From: Thermocladium sp.
GTDB lineage: Archaea > Thermoproteota > Thermoprotei > Thermoproteales > Thermocladiaceae
Direction of reading: 5' to 3'
Length of the DNA: 26,310 nt
NCBI GenBank assembly: GCA_023269935.1
Contig: JAGDXC010000012.1
Location: forward strand, 9,162 to 35,471
Within the stretch, counting starts at the first letter, position 1. Each line of letters opens with the position of its first letter. Both the position numbers and the translations under genes were made by a program. Shown here in pieces: positions 8,018-16,731 of the stretch. Under the pieces are notes generated by a model. The model was not told the origin of the DNA and searched no databases. It saw only the letters and a list, made by a program, of their open reading frames with translations.

Positions 8018-10063
8018 ATGGATAAGAAGCTCCGACTAATTATAATGTCCCTTGCCGCAATACATGCTGCTGCATTATTTAATGAGTGGCTAATTCTATT
8101 TATAGTACCGCTTCTACTAATGACGTGGGGATATTCTATTCCACTTCTATTAAACACAATAACCCATAAAGCTATGCCGCTCATCTCCATCAAAAACGAC
8201 TATATATATGACGTCGAAGGCAACATTATTCATGTGCTCTATAATGTGGAACCATTATTTAATTCCGAGAGATTAAGCGGCAGCAAATACTCCATTCTCG
8301 TCACCGAACTCATTCAAAGGCTTGCATTAGATGAAGAAACCATGATCTCCTTCATGGTAATAAGCGGAAGCATATTGATCAGGCTTAGTCGACGAATTGA
8401 AATGAATAACATGAAAGATACGAAGGCTAAATTATTAACGATGGAGAGAGTGATCAGTGAGTACTTTATAATAAAGCATAGGTTAGGCAATCAAGAATTA
8501 GCTGAGCTATATGAAGCAAGAGCCATAAAGATGGGGGCCAGACACCTATTACTGATCGCGGCACCCATGATCTACTTAATCGCATATGGGGCGCCTGGCC
8601 TAGTCATAAGTACGTCAATATTGGGCTACTTGTTTTATGGTTTTATCAGAGGTAAATGGGTTTTCTCAGGTCTACCTTTTAACTATGTAATGAATAATAA
8701 TGAGGAACTTTTTAAGAATACCGATGATGATGCACGAAGATCGTTATCAATGGCTCAACAAGGCATAGGCAGCTACTGCGTAATTATTCGAAACAACCAG
8801 GAATTAATCGATAAAGCAAGAAAAATGTATCATAAGGCAAATGAGGGAAGTGTAGTCAAGGAGATGGGTAAGTATTACTTTGATGCAATCAGGTGGAGAA
8901 ACGTAATAGATAGGTTGAATTCAGGGGAGGCCCCGATTAAATTCACTGTGCTTTCAGCGAATAAGTTAAGTAATGATTTTACTAATACCCTACCTCCGCC
9001 CTATGTGTTCAATAGGCCACATGAATTCATGCATGATGGGTTAACCAGGGATTTAATGATTTACTTGCCATTCAAGGCAGCTGAAGAAAGAGGAAGCAAT
9101 TCAATTAGGATTGGCAGGGATAGGCGGGGAAATCAGATTAACATAGATGCCGGGCTTCTTCCAAGCATGCATGGAATCATAATTGGACCAACTGGAATGG
9201 GCAAGACATGGACAATGAAGACCCTTCTGATCAGGATGATGAGTAAAGGCATAATGCCTATTATAATCGATCCACATGGTGAATACTCTGGATTAAAGGG
9301 GGTAAATGCAATAGATGTAACCAAGCGAGTTATAAACATTTTTGATTTAGGCGGGGTAACTCAAACCGAGAGAATAAGCAGAATAGCTGAGTCCATTTCA
9401 GCCTCATTTAGAGTAGATGGCATTGAATATATCATAGAGGATCTTGAGTTGGCATATGCTGGAGGCGCCATTAAAGACACAGCCACCGGAATACGGAGAT
9501 TGATCAATGCATCAAGCAGCACCTTATTAGCAAGCATGTATGAGAGAATAGGGGAAGCGATCAATAGTGCCGAGCACATCAACATAGAGGAAATATGTGA
9601 TAAACCCACTGTCCTAACTTTTAAGGGAATCATAGTTAGCCCAGATGTAACTAGGTTCCTCATGATGCAGCTAATCGATCATATATATGGCCATATATTA
9701 AGCGATAATTCATCAATTAAGCGTGTGTTGGTGATCGATGAAGCATATTATGTGCTATCTAGTAGATTAATAGAATTGTATATTAGAGGAACACGAAAGT
9801 TTGGATTAGGCATTTTCCTGATAACACAAGAGTTAGGCGATATATCGAGCGAGGCCATTCAGAACATTCCATTAAATATAATACTAGCAGGGCCGGATCC
9901 CTATGTTGCAACCGTGTCCTCCAAATATGAGTTAAGCAGCGAAGATGTTAGATGGCTCACCCAATCATTACCGCCGCAGGCATTGGGCGGCATGGCTAGA
10001 GCTATGCTAATAAGAGGGCCATTGAAGAACCATGTATTAATAGAACTGGAGAAGCAAGCCTAG
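8018..10063 (+). CDS. tedB: VirB4/HerA-family ATPase with N-terminal membrane segments (CedB/TedB-like)
   Basis: A 681-residue motor ATPase, probably the energy source of a DNA-import/conjugation-like machine. Residues 5-48 form a hydrophobic hairpin and residues 176-210 a second pair of membrane segments. The ATPase domain follows: Walker A GPTGMGKT (390-397), PIIIDPHGEYSGL after it, Walker B VLVIDEAYYVL with Asp574-Glu575, and GTRKFGLGIFLITQE (591-605), which carries the arginine and Gln sensor typical of VirB4/HerA. The membrane anchor distinguishes it from the free HerA DNA-repair pump. In the crenarchaeal Ced system and its Thermoproteales counterpart Ted, such an ATPase sits with a pilin and a polytopic channel protein, exactly as here. 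The symbol is by analogy; orthology was not tested. Confidence 0.88.
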   Translation: MDKKLRLIIMSLAAIHAAALFNEWLILFIVPLLLMTWGYSIPLLLNTITHKAMPLISIKNDYIYDVEGNIIHVLYNVEPLFNSERLSGSKYSILVTELIQRLALDEETMISFMVISGSILIRLSRRIEMNNMKDTKAKLLTMERVISEYFIIKHRLGNQELAELYEARAIKMGARHLLLIAAPMIYLIAYGAPGLVISTSILGYLFYGFIRGKWVFSGLPFNYVMNNNEELFKNTDDDARRSLSMAQQGIGSYCVIIRNNQELIDKARKMYHKANEGSVVKEMGKYYFDAIRWRNVIDRLNSGEAPIKFTVLSANKLSNDFTNTLPPPYVFNRPHEFMHDGLTRDLMIYLPFKAAEERGSNSIRIGRDRRGNQINIDAGLLPSMHGIIIGPTGMGKTWTMKTLLIRMMSKGIMPIIIDPHGEYSGLKGVNAIDVTKRVINIFDLGGVTQTERISRIAESISASFRVDGIEYIIEDLELAYAGGAIKDTATGIRRLINASSSTLLASMYERIGEAINSAEHINIEEICDKPTVLTFKGIIVSPDVTRFLMMQLIDHIYGHILSDNSSIKRVLVIDEAYYVLSSRLIELYIRGTRKFGLGIFLITQELGDISSEAIQNIPLNIILAGPDPYVATVSSKYELSSEDVRWLTQSLPPQALGGMARAMLIRGPLKNHVLIELEKQA

Positions 10064-10164
10064 GCTTGAATGGGAATTAATGAATATATTGAAAGGGAAA
10101 ACCACGATTCTTCTCCATTCTTTTCACCATTAATTGGCGGCCTCCATGCTATGATAGATAAAAA

Positions 10165-10178
10165 GAATTAATACTTAA
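10165..10178 (+). promoter_or_regulatory. Probable separate promoter of the pilin gene
   Basis: GAATTAATACTTAA lies about 23-26 bases before the pilin ATG, in a 131-base gap after the ATPase gene. A pilin needs far more copies than its motor, so its own promoter makes sense. Confidence 0.5.
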
Positions 10179-10194
10179 TCATTATGATCGAAGA

Positions 10195-10644
10195 ATGCTT
10201 TGGAGAATCTCCGTAGCCATTCTAGTAATGGCTCTATCCATAGCTACGCTGGCCCACGCTAGCGGCAATTACACCAACTCAAGCGGAGTAAATCCACAAT
10301 CCATAGAGAATAACTTGATAATACCATTCCTAAGTGATGCATTCAACATCATATCTATAATAGGAGGGCTAAGCATGTGGGTCCTAATATTGGCCGGCAT
10401 CTATAAAATATTTGAGTCGAAGCTAAGCATGACATCATGGGGTAGAATGAGTGGATTATATGAAGCCATAAATAACTTTAAATGGATATTCATAGGGATA
10501 TCCACGTTCTATATTTTGATGTACGTTATGTTCTATATCGCCAATGGCCTTGGAGCCAACATTAATCCAGGCACCGAGACCCTACTAATGATGAAGAAAC
10601 TATTGATCTCGCCATTCATAGAGATAGCTAACCATGCAACTTGA
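10195..10644 (+). CDS. tedC: Two-helix pilin with signal peptide (CedA1/TedC, VirB2-like)
   Basis: A 149-residue precursor with a classical signal peptide: MLWRISV, a hydrophobic core of about 13 residues, then a likely signal peptidase I site after AHA (residues 21-23). The mature part has a short Asn/Ser-rich N-terminus, a helix with IPFLSDAFNIISIIGGLSMW running into VLILAGIYKIF (about 45-73), a polar loop ESKLSMTSWGRM, and a second hydrophobic helix WIFIGISTFYILMYVMFYIA (about 96-115). Two long helices and a cytoplasmic loop after signal cleavage is the VirB2/TraA pilin plan, shared by the CedA1 and TedC conjugative-type pilins of hyperthermophilic archaea. It lies between the VirB4-like ATPase and the channel gene. 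The assignment is by topology and context; the symbol is by analogy. Confidence 0.75.
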   Translation: MLWRISVAILVMALSIATLAHASGNYTNSSGVNPQSIENNLIIPFLSDAFNIISIIGGLSMWVLILAGIYKIFESKLSMTSWGRMSGLYEAINNFKWIFIGISTFYILMYVMFYIANGLGANINPGTETLLMMKKLLISPFIEIANHAT

Positions 10645-13378
10645 GGAACTCGCCATAGGCATAGAGACCAGCATAGTGATAATAATTGGGCTCTGGCGTA
10701 AACGATTAAATACAAAGGGGATCATATTCATCGTTGCTTCATATATATTCTTCGCCGTAATGCCCCTAGCAATTAATTTAATTAATCCATTAACGCCACG
10801 AAATCCTATTCTTGAATTCACATATATACGCAACGCTTGGCTAACAATATATAGATCCTTCACATCAATTGGACTAGCGCTTGCGGTGGCATTAACGGCT
10901 CGTAATATAGTGGCTACTGTTATATTGGCTGGAGCCAATGTGCCGATTCAACAATATTATTACGGTCTTGAGGCTGTTGGCCAATTCCTTGATCCTTTAT
11001 CATTCATAGTATACACAACTATTCATCTAAGTCAGGTGATGCTAGCGATATTTAATACAACCATAGAAATAATAGCCATAGCAACCAATGTATCTCCCCT
11101 CCTTACTACGGTGGCTCTCCCCTTAATGTTGATAAATAAGACGAGAACTATTGGCACTACGCTATTAGCCATTGCACTGACCGCTGAACTCTCAACAAGC
11201 ATAGCGGCCGCATCAATTCAAGGATTGAAACCCCCAATGCTTAATCTAAACTTGACAATACCTTCCCAGACTGCGATGAATCTGCTATATACGGCTGGAA
11301 GCAAGTATTGGCTCCTCACTGGCTACGTGGGACATCATGAACTTATCCTATACACGCCGACCTCCATTTCACCTGTGCCCAGCGGCGAAATAACTATCAA
11401 TACATCGTACTACTTATGGTTAAAAGTACGTACCAACACCATAATTAAATCACTCAATGGTATTCAGGAAGTTCTCGTGCAGCCGCCTCCCTTTAATCCA
11501 GTGATTAATGGGACGCAAGTAGTGGGTGCTTGGGAACTGCTAAACTCCACGCAGCCAAAATACGTGGATAAGGAGGGGACCGGTTATGTGATGCTAAGTT
11601 GGATAGAGACGCTTAAACCCAACGAAACTCAGCGCTGGCTTCTATGGCTTTATGGATCCAACATAACCATAAGCGGCTGTGATTATAGATTGAATAGGAG
11701 CGATCTCTATGAGGAAGCTAATGTGAAGTCTCTCATTGATAAATTATTGAGTTTTTATATGAATATAGCTGACCAACTTAATATTAATGATTCGGTCACT
11801 ATGCCTCCATCTAATCCACCAAGTGATTTGACTCAACGCATCGCCATAATTACTTGCATAAACAAAGGAAATCGATCAATTATTATTCCAGTAAGGATAA
11901 CTATAATGGGTTCTCGACTATATGGATGGGGACCGGGAGGCATAGGGAACAACCAAATTAATATAGCATATACGAATGAGTTGGATAACTATTATGAAGC
12001 AATCAGCGTAGTTAATCTACACATGCTAGAAAGCAAAATAAGGAATATGCCGAATATCTTTGGTCTATTCGCGGTTAAGATAATGATATACTCCACCACA
12101 TTATTTGGCGCAATTAATGCACTTGCCTTTATTTTAGGAATGCCCACCGCTATTGATACGGCTATATACTCGCTAGTTAATGGACTATTCTATGAATTAT
12201 CGATAATATTCCTGTTTAAACCATCTTACGGCTCAGTATCAATATCAAGGAAATTGATTAAGCGAATAACCAGCAGAAATATCGTTGCAGGGAATCGCCA
12301 ATTAAGTACCTTGAGAAGCAGGTCCAGGCGAGGCGAGCTACATAGGTATCTATTGACATCCACCAGAATGAGAAGAGCAATGGATAAAACCACATTGACG
12401 CTTATGCGGGATGGAGCAATTGGCAAAGCTCATATCGATCATCTGCAGAATGAACACGTAAGTGAAACCACATTAAAATACACCACATGGTCCCTAATAT
12501 CAAGAAGCCCACGAGATCTCCATATTAGGTTGCTTAATGACACGTATTCATACGCGTATTCAAGCAACTCCTCAATAGTGGTATTGAGAAGCCGTGACTT
12601 ACTTGCCAGGTTCATTAGATACGCCATAGCTGCTAGAATAAACGAAATAAGCAAGTCAGATATAGAGATCCTGCACATCGCATCCAAAGCAGCAGCTGGA
12701 GATTTAAATAGCATTAGAAAACTTAGGGAGAAGGGTTTCATCGAGGGGGGAGCAATCAATTGGAGGGGCATAGAAAAGGTGAGGAATCAATTATCGCATA
12801 GATATGGTTGGCTTGGGGCCCTCTATAGCGGAAGAACCATTAAGACGCCTAGGGATCCGATACTTCATAGATTAGTAGATGATTATACAATGATATCAAC
12901 TAAGAGGGAACTAACAGTGCTTCAAGCCGCCGCTAAACTAAAGGTAACACCGTTAATTGCAGTCATGATGAACTTAGGACAGGGAACCAATAGCATAAGG
13001 CAGGGAGCTAATTTACGTAGGCTAACCAATGAAAGCAAAAAACAATATATTGAAATGAGTAGGAAAGCGGCATACATCTCATTTACTAGAACCAGAACTG
13101 AGGAGAAGGATCTCATTAAGGATGACATTTTCTCATCGCTCTACATAGAGCCTGCTAAAAAGTTTCTATTCGAGTATAGGCAATACGTGATTAATGAACT
13201 ACGGAGCTTGGGACTAAGGGGCAATACAGTCCACGATTTAATCATGGAATTAAGGAAAAACGCAACACTTGACCCAGATAAGGCGGTTAATCTAGTTTCA
13301 GAACTAAGGAGAATTGATTCAATGATTAGGTCATTAGAGACCGGGAACCAACGAAAACATAGGCAAATAAAGCAATGA
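10634..13378 (+). CDS. tedA: Polytopic channel protein of DNA-import machine (CedA/TedA, VirB6-like)
   Basis: A 914-residue membrane protein. Hydrophobic segments lie at about 28-52, 77-100, 120-150, 155-193 (probably two), 474-502 and 506-528. Between residues 196 and 470 is a soluble domain with at least nine N-x-S/T sequons (for example NLT 206, NST 304, NET 330, NIT 343), so it is probably outside and glycosylated. From about 530 to the end there is a basic, helical, sequon-poor domain rich in Arg, Ser and Leu, probably cytoplasmic. This fits CedA, the proposed VirB6-like channel of the Ced system, but with large added domains. The ATG at 10634 lies inside the pilin gene (11-base overlap), so the two are co-translated. 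Orthology was not tested; the symbol is by analogy. Confidence 0.7.
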   Translation: MQLEELAIGIETSIVIIIGLWRKRLNTKGIIFIVASYIFFAVMPLAINLINPLTPRNPILEFTYIRNAWLTIYRSFTSIGLALAVALTARNIVATVILAGANVPIQQYYYGLEAVGQFLDPLSFIVYTTIHLSQVMLAIFNTTIEIIAIATNVSPLLTTVALPLMLINKTRTIGTTLLAIALTAELSTSIAAASIQGLKPPMLNLNLTIPSQTAMNLLYTAGSKYWLLTGYVGHHELILYTPTSISPVPSGEITINTSYYLWLKVRTNTIIKSLNGIQEVLVQPPPFNPVINGTQVVGAWELLNSTQPKYVDKEGTGYVMLSWIETLKPNETQRWLLWLYGSNITISGCDYRLNRSDLYEEANVKSLIDKLLSFYMNIADQLNINDSVTMPPSNPPSDLTQRIAIITCINKGNRSIIIPVRITIMGSRLYGWGPGGIGNNQINIAYTNELDNYYEAISVVNLHMLESKIRNMPNIFGLFAVKIMIYSTTLFGAINALAFILGMPTAIDTAIYSLVNGLFYELSIIFLFKPSYGSVSISRKLIKRITSRNIVAGNRQLSTLRSRSRRGELHRYLLTSTRMRRAMDKTTLTLMRDGAIGKAHIDHLQNEHVSETTLKYTTWSLISRSPRDLHIRLLNDTYSYAYSSNSSIVVLRSRDLLARFIRYAIAARINEISKSDIEILHIASKAAAGDLNSIRKLREKGFIEGGAINWRGIEKVRNQLSHRYGWLGALYSGRTIKTPRDPILHRLVDDYTMISTKRELTVLQAAAKLKVTPLIAVMMNLGQGTNSIRQGANLRRLTNESKKQYIEMSRKAAYISFTRTRTEEKDLIKDDIFSSLYIEPAKKFLFEYRQYVINELRSLGLRGNTVHDLIMELRKNATLDPDKAVNLVSELRRIDSMIRSLETGNQRKHRQIKQ

Positions 13379-13401
13379 GCGAAGCAACTGATCATGGATG
13401 A

Positions 13402-13412
13402 AACATTTAAAT
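13402..13412 (+). promoter_or_regulatory. TATA box of the peroxiredoxin gene
   Basis: ACATTTAAATG is centred about 28 bases before the ATG at 13435. It overlaps the two upstream ATGs (13411, 13414), so those are unlikely to be in the mRNA. This site decides the start. Confidence 0.65.
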
Positions 13413-13434
13413 GATGCCAGTATGGGACCCTACC

Positions 13435-13911
13435 ATGCCTCTAAAGATAGGGGACCAAGCTCCAAACTTCGAATTACTTGATACGGACCTAAAGAAAGTG
13501 AATCTATACGATGTACTGGGAAGAGGGCAGTACGTGGTGCTGCTCTTCTTCCCTGGAGCATTTACTAGCGTATGCACCAAGGAACTCTGCACATTCAGGG
13601 ACAGCATGTTTAAGCTAGAGAAGGCGAAGGCTAACGTGATAGCTGTATCTGTTGATACTCCGTTCTCATTAAAGGCATTTAAGGAGCAAAACAAATTAAA
13701 CTTCACTCTTGCATCCGACTTCAATAAGACAGTCATAGCTGATTATGATGTGGTGCTGCCCAGCCTCCTTGGACTTAGATACTTAGCAAAAAGGGCTGTT
13801 TACATAATATCGCCGGACCATACAATTAAGTATGTGTGGTATTCCGATGACCCTGGAAAAGAACCGCCATATGATGAGGTAGTCAAGACCGTGAATGAGC
13901 TGGCTCATTAA
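13435..13911 (+). CDS. Peroxiredoxin, Bcp/AhpC-TSA type
   Basis: Thiol peroxidase of 158 residues that reduces hydrogen peroxide and organic peroxides. The thioredoxin-fold strand VVLLFFPGAFTSVC leads to the peroxidatic Cys47, followed by TKELC with Cys52. This C-x4-C spacing is typical of Bcp-type atypical 2-Cys enzymes, in which the second cysteine resolves the sulfenic acid. Also seen are the N-terminal IGDQAPNFELLD and the late strand AVYIISPDHTIKYVW. The TATA box at 13402-13412 and the conserved N-terminus favour the ATG at 13435 over 13411. The stop overlaps that of the convergent threonine synthase gene by four bases. It starts 57 bases after the channel gene but has its own promoter, so it is probably not part of the import system. 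Confidence 0.92.
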   Translation: MPLKIGDQAPNFELLDTDLKKVNLYDVLGRGQYVVLLFFPGAFTSVCTKELCTFRDSMFKLEKAKANVIAVSVDTPFSLKAFKEQNKLNFTLASDFNKTVIADYDVVLPSLLGLRYLAKRAVYIISPDHTIKYVWYSDDPGKEPPYDEVVKTVNELAH

Positions 13912-14960
13912 GCAGAAAATAATCGCTGCATCATATCGATCATCTTTAATCCAGAGCCGGTCATTATATATACCGCTCCAGGACTTGGTTTAACTGTGAA
14001 GACAACTGCCGATGTTGGTTCTATGACCAGGCCAAGCGATAGAGCCATCCTGAGACCAGCTATTACATCGTCATCATCAGCTAGAACTATATCTCCACCG
14101 CTTTCCTTGATGGCGGCAATTATTTGATCAAGCCTAGGCGGTTCACTAACCATAATGCCCTCGGGCAACGTGGCTCTATGGAAGCAATTATGTCCAGTTA
14201 ATGCTTTGAATGCAGAACAATAACCTTGAGCCTCCACTGCAATCAGCCTAGGCATGTTCTTTATTAATCCCTCCTCGATCATTTCCTTAAAGCCCTTATA
14301 TAGGCCAAGGATGAGCGTGCCATTGCCCAATGGGGTGATCACTGACTCCATGGCTTCAAATTGATAATGTAATTCGTAAGCTATTAATTTAGTGCCTTCT
14401 AGAAAGAATGGATTCCATGAATGGCCTACATATACCCCATCCCTATCATTTAGCGCTAACTTAGCTGCCTCGGTCCTGCTTTGTGCCTCGACTACATCAG
14501 CGCCTAGGAGCCGCATTAAGCTCTTTTTAGAGGGGGATGCAGTGGCTGGGACATATATTCTTGACTTGACGCCCGCTCCTCTGCTATATGCAGCTAGTGA
14601 GACACCGGCATTACCGCTTGAATCCTCTATTAGTAATGCATCTATAATTGAGGCGGCAATGCTCCATCCTCTATCCTTAAATGATCCAGTTGGGTTTAGA
14701 GCCTCCATCTTAATCATATAATTTCCAGCATTAATGAGGGGGGTAAAGCCCTCCCCAAGATTTATGGGCTTTTCAACGGGAATCACCTTAAGCAACTCCC
14801 TGGGTGTGGCTGCCTTCGGTTTTCTTGTCTCGAAGTCCAGATCAAGGGGATGACCACAGTGAGGGCAGCGCCACATCCAGGTAATGGCTGGCGTACTGAA
14901 GCCGCATTTACTGCATTTATACCTGATACCCCTCTTCACGTTTATTAAGTTAAGGGGCAT
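13908..14960 (-). CDS. thrC: Threonine synthase-like PLP enzyme
   Basis: Fold-type II pyridoxal-phosphate enzyme, 350 residues, best matching archaeal threonine synthase (O-phosphohomoserine to threonine). It begins with a zinc ribbon (Cys16, Cys19, Cys32, Cys35; YKCSKCG and WRCPHCG) typical of that family. Then come NLGEGFTPLI, the Schiff-base lysine Lys95 in NPTGSFKDRG, the phosphate-binding loop EDSSGNAGVSLAAY at about 112-125, TPLGNGTLILGLYKGF in the middle and the C-terminal TGSGLK. Relatives that are cysteate synthases or other beta-replacing enzymes share these motifs, so the substrate is likely, not certain. Its own TATA box lies about 26 bases before the ATG. It overlaps the convergent peroxiredoxin stop by four bases. 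Confidence 0.87.
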   Translation of the reverse strand: MPLNLINVKRGIRYKCSKCGFSTPAITWMWRCPHCGHPLDLDFETRKPKAATPRELLKVIPVEKPINLGEGFTPLINAGNYMIKMEALNPTGSFKDRGWSIAASIIDALLIEDSSGNAGVSLAAYSRGAGVKSRIYVPATASPSKKSLMRLLGADVVEAQSRTEAAKLALNDRDGVYVGHSWNPFFLEGTKLIAYELHYQFEAMESVITPLGNGTLILGLYKGFKEMIEEGLIKNMPRLIAVEAQGYCSAFKALTGHNCFHRATLPEGIMVSEPPRLDQIIAAIKESGGDIVLADDDDVIAGLRMALSLGLVIEPTSAVVFTVKPSPGAVYIMTGSGLKMIDMMQRLFSA

Positions 14961-14980
14961 ATGGATAAAGTGAGTTGCTT

Positions 14981-14991
14981 ATTTATAATTT
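14981..14991 (-). promoter_or_regulatory. TATA box of the threonine synthase gene
   Basis: Minus strand AAATTATAAAT, centred about 26 bases before the ATG at 14960. Confidence 0.65.
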
Positions 14992-15284
14992 AATTGGATA
15001 TACCCTAATGCTCAGATTATGCTCAAATTCACTTAGAGTTTCTATGGGGCAAGAAGGCTTCACCATCTGAAGAAATGAGAGAAAAAAAGTGCGATTATGT
15101 TTTCAGATAGACATTACTAGGCAGATATATGTGGTGAATATCATTGGGAGGGGGGTGTTTTGAGGATGGTCTCGAAATTCAGGGATGAAGGTCATGCGAA
15201 GAGGTGCTAGGCGTTAAGGAGCAACAGGAAACAAAAAATAGAGCTTTAATGAGCCATATAAGGGAGTGTATTGGACATATTTAT
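14992..15284. other. Gene-free stretch between thrC and TIP49
   Basis: No gene, tRNA or clear promoter found beyond the thrC TATA box. The right half (about 15145-15235) is more G-rich than the other spacers. On the plus strand it holds a short open run MVSKFRDEGHAKRC followed by a stop, which could be the remnant of a lost gene but matches nothing I can name. A weak hairpin (CTTCA/TGAAG) lies at about 15058-15072. Confidence 0.4.
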
Positions 15285-16646
15285 TTACTTTAGGAAGTAA
15301 TTCTCATATTCCTTAACATACCTAATGCTCTCCTTGACGCCAAGGAATAATTTCCTGACATACTCTATATCATCCTTGGTCACTTCCTTACGCCCCATCT
15401 CAGATGCTCTAAGCTGAGTGGGCGCTAATAATTGAATTGCGTACCTAAGGCTCTCCTCTACGCCGAGCTTTGTTAATTCCTCTATTGCATCAATGCCCAG
15501 CTCAACCTTTTCCTCCTTCGCCCTTATGCGCAGTATCTCCTTAATCTCCTCGGCGTTATATGGTCTTGTCCTAATTATTACTAATCTATCAAGCATGTCC
15601 AGGGGCACGCCGTGGGGGCTCTCGATATCGGTGCCTCTTATCTTGGTCACGCCCCTATTGGTAGCCATTATTATTATTGGACTTAATTCGCTCTCCATAG
15701 CCCTTGATAGATAGGCCCAAGTCTCTATGTCAAGCATGTGCACATCATCTATGAAAAGAACTCCGGGAATCAATTCGCCTTTTCCATCATTTATCAATTT
15801 AACCACGAACTCATCCACAGCTCTCCTAACCTCGCTTGGGATCTCCTTCTCCTCAGAGGCAAATCCGAAAAGCATTGCACTCATGAGGCCTTGCTGCTTA
15901 GCTTGGTAAATATCTAGATCATTTAATGTGAAGAACCTCGTGATCTCTTTCTCCTTATATATGGGACCATTAGGTACATCAATCCGCCTCTTGACGCCTA
16001 TATCGTATGCTTCTCCTCCGGCATTATTTTCCCTTCCCTGGACAAGCACTCTGCCCGTTTCTTCATCTATCATGATGACATCGCCATCCTCAACGCCAAG
16101 CTCAATTAGTTGCTCAGCTATTTCCGCTGATACCCTGAGCCTCCTCTCCTCGTCCTTTGTCTTTAACGTTATGGTTGCGCCTCTAGGAATTTGAGCATAT
16201 GGATTATATGGGTGTTTACCATATTGATAATCCACATTTCTAACCACTCCCTCATAAACTCTCCGCCATTCCTTGATTCTAACCCCTATGGCCCTCCTCA
16301 GTGCCCTGGTGAGGAACTCAGTCTTCTTGATCTCCATGCTATAGATCTCGGCACCGCTCATTTGAACAAATGGCGTGTCTTGACCTAATTCCCTTGCTAT
16401 GCCTATAGCCAATGCGGTCTTGCCTGTGCCGGGTGGACCAACTATCAGCACTGCCTTTCCGCCAAATTTTCCATTTTTAATCATTTTAACCACATAATAT
16501 GCAGCTTCCCTGGCTTCTACTTGCCCCACAAAACCATCAGCATTGAATTGAACCTTATCATCCTTGACTCCTAATCCCTTTATATGGCTATGTAGTCCCG
16601 TTCTCTCAAACATAGTCTTGACATCCTCTATTTTTATCTGCGACAT
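15285..16646 (-). CDS. TIP49/RuvB-like AAA+ ATPase
   Basis: Archaeal homologue of eukaryotic RuvBL1/RuvBL2 (pontin/reptin), 453 residues, the usual length. AAA+ motifs: Walker A GPPGTGKTA (70-78), Walker B VLFIDDVHMLD (297-306), sensor 1 IIIMATNRG (324-332) and LDMLDRLVIIRTRPY with the arginine finger region. Between the two Walker motifs (about 120-235) is the inserted OB-like domain II, typical of TIP49 and absent from bacterial RuvB (for example VEDGDVIMIDEETGRVLVQG). The residue after the Walker B aspartate is Asp301, where eukaryotic proteins have Glu. In eukaryotes these proteins work in chromatin remodelling and snoRNP assembly; the archaeal role is unknown. Cbf5, an H/ACA snoRNP enzyme, is encoded 6 kb away. 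It starts at an ATG 29-30 bases from a TATA box. Confidence 0.93.
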   Translation of the reverse strand: MSQIKIEDVKTMFERTGLHSHIKGLGVKDDKVQFNADGFVGQVEAREAAYYVVKMIKNGKFGGKAVLIVGPPGTGKTALAIGIARELGQDTPFVQMSGAEIYSMEIKKTEFLTRALRRAIGVRIKEWRRVYEGVVRNVDYQYGKHPYNPYAQIPRGATITLKTKDEERRLRVSAEIAEQLIELGVEDGDVIMIDEETGRVLVQGRENNAGGEAYDIGVKRRIDVPNGPIYKEKEITRFFTLNDLDIYQAKQQGLMSAMLFGFASEEKEIPSEVRRAVDEFVVKLINDGKGELIPGVLFIDDVHMLDIETWAYLSRAMESELSPIIIMATNRGVTKIRGTDIESPHGVPLDMLDRLVIIRTRPYNAEEIKEILRIRAKEEKVELGIDAIEELTKLGVEESLRYAIQLLAPTQLRASEMGRKEVTKDDIEYVRKLFLGVKESIRYVKEYENYFLK

Positions 16647-16670
16647 AACAATACGTCGAGAAACAGTGAG

Positions 16671-16683
16671 CCTTTAAATTTTA
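16671..16683 (-). promoter_or_regulatory. TATA box of the TIP49 gene
   Basis: Minus strand TAAAATTTAAAGG, centred about 30 bases before the ATG at 16646. Confidence 0.6.
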
Positions 16684-16731
16684 ATCGCTAAATACCTCAG
16701 CTCTTCGAAAGCATAACTCATAATGACATGA

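Noticed and set aside
8018..10063. Reading the ATPase as the HerA of the HerA-NurA DNA-repair pair
   Set aside because: It has N-terminal membrane segments and pilin/channel neighbours; no NurA, Rad50 or Mre11 gene is nearby.
10064..10164. A small gene or RNA between the VirB4-like ATPase and the pilin
   Set aside because: No open frame with a start and box, and no stable fold. Only a pyrimidine-rich stretch at about 10108-10130 that might aid termination.
15061..15120. C/D box guide RNA candidates (CTGA with ATGA-like motifs on either strand)
   Set aside because: No proper RTGATGA box with correct spacing to D and D' boxes was found; only partial matches.
15162..15210. Short frame MVSKFRDEGHAKRC as a gene
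   Set aside because: Fourteen codons, no promoter at the right distance and no recognised family. At most a remnant.
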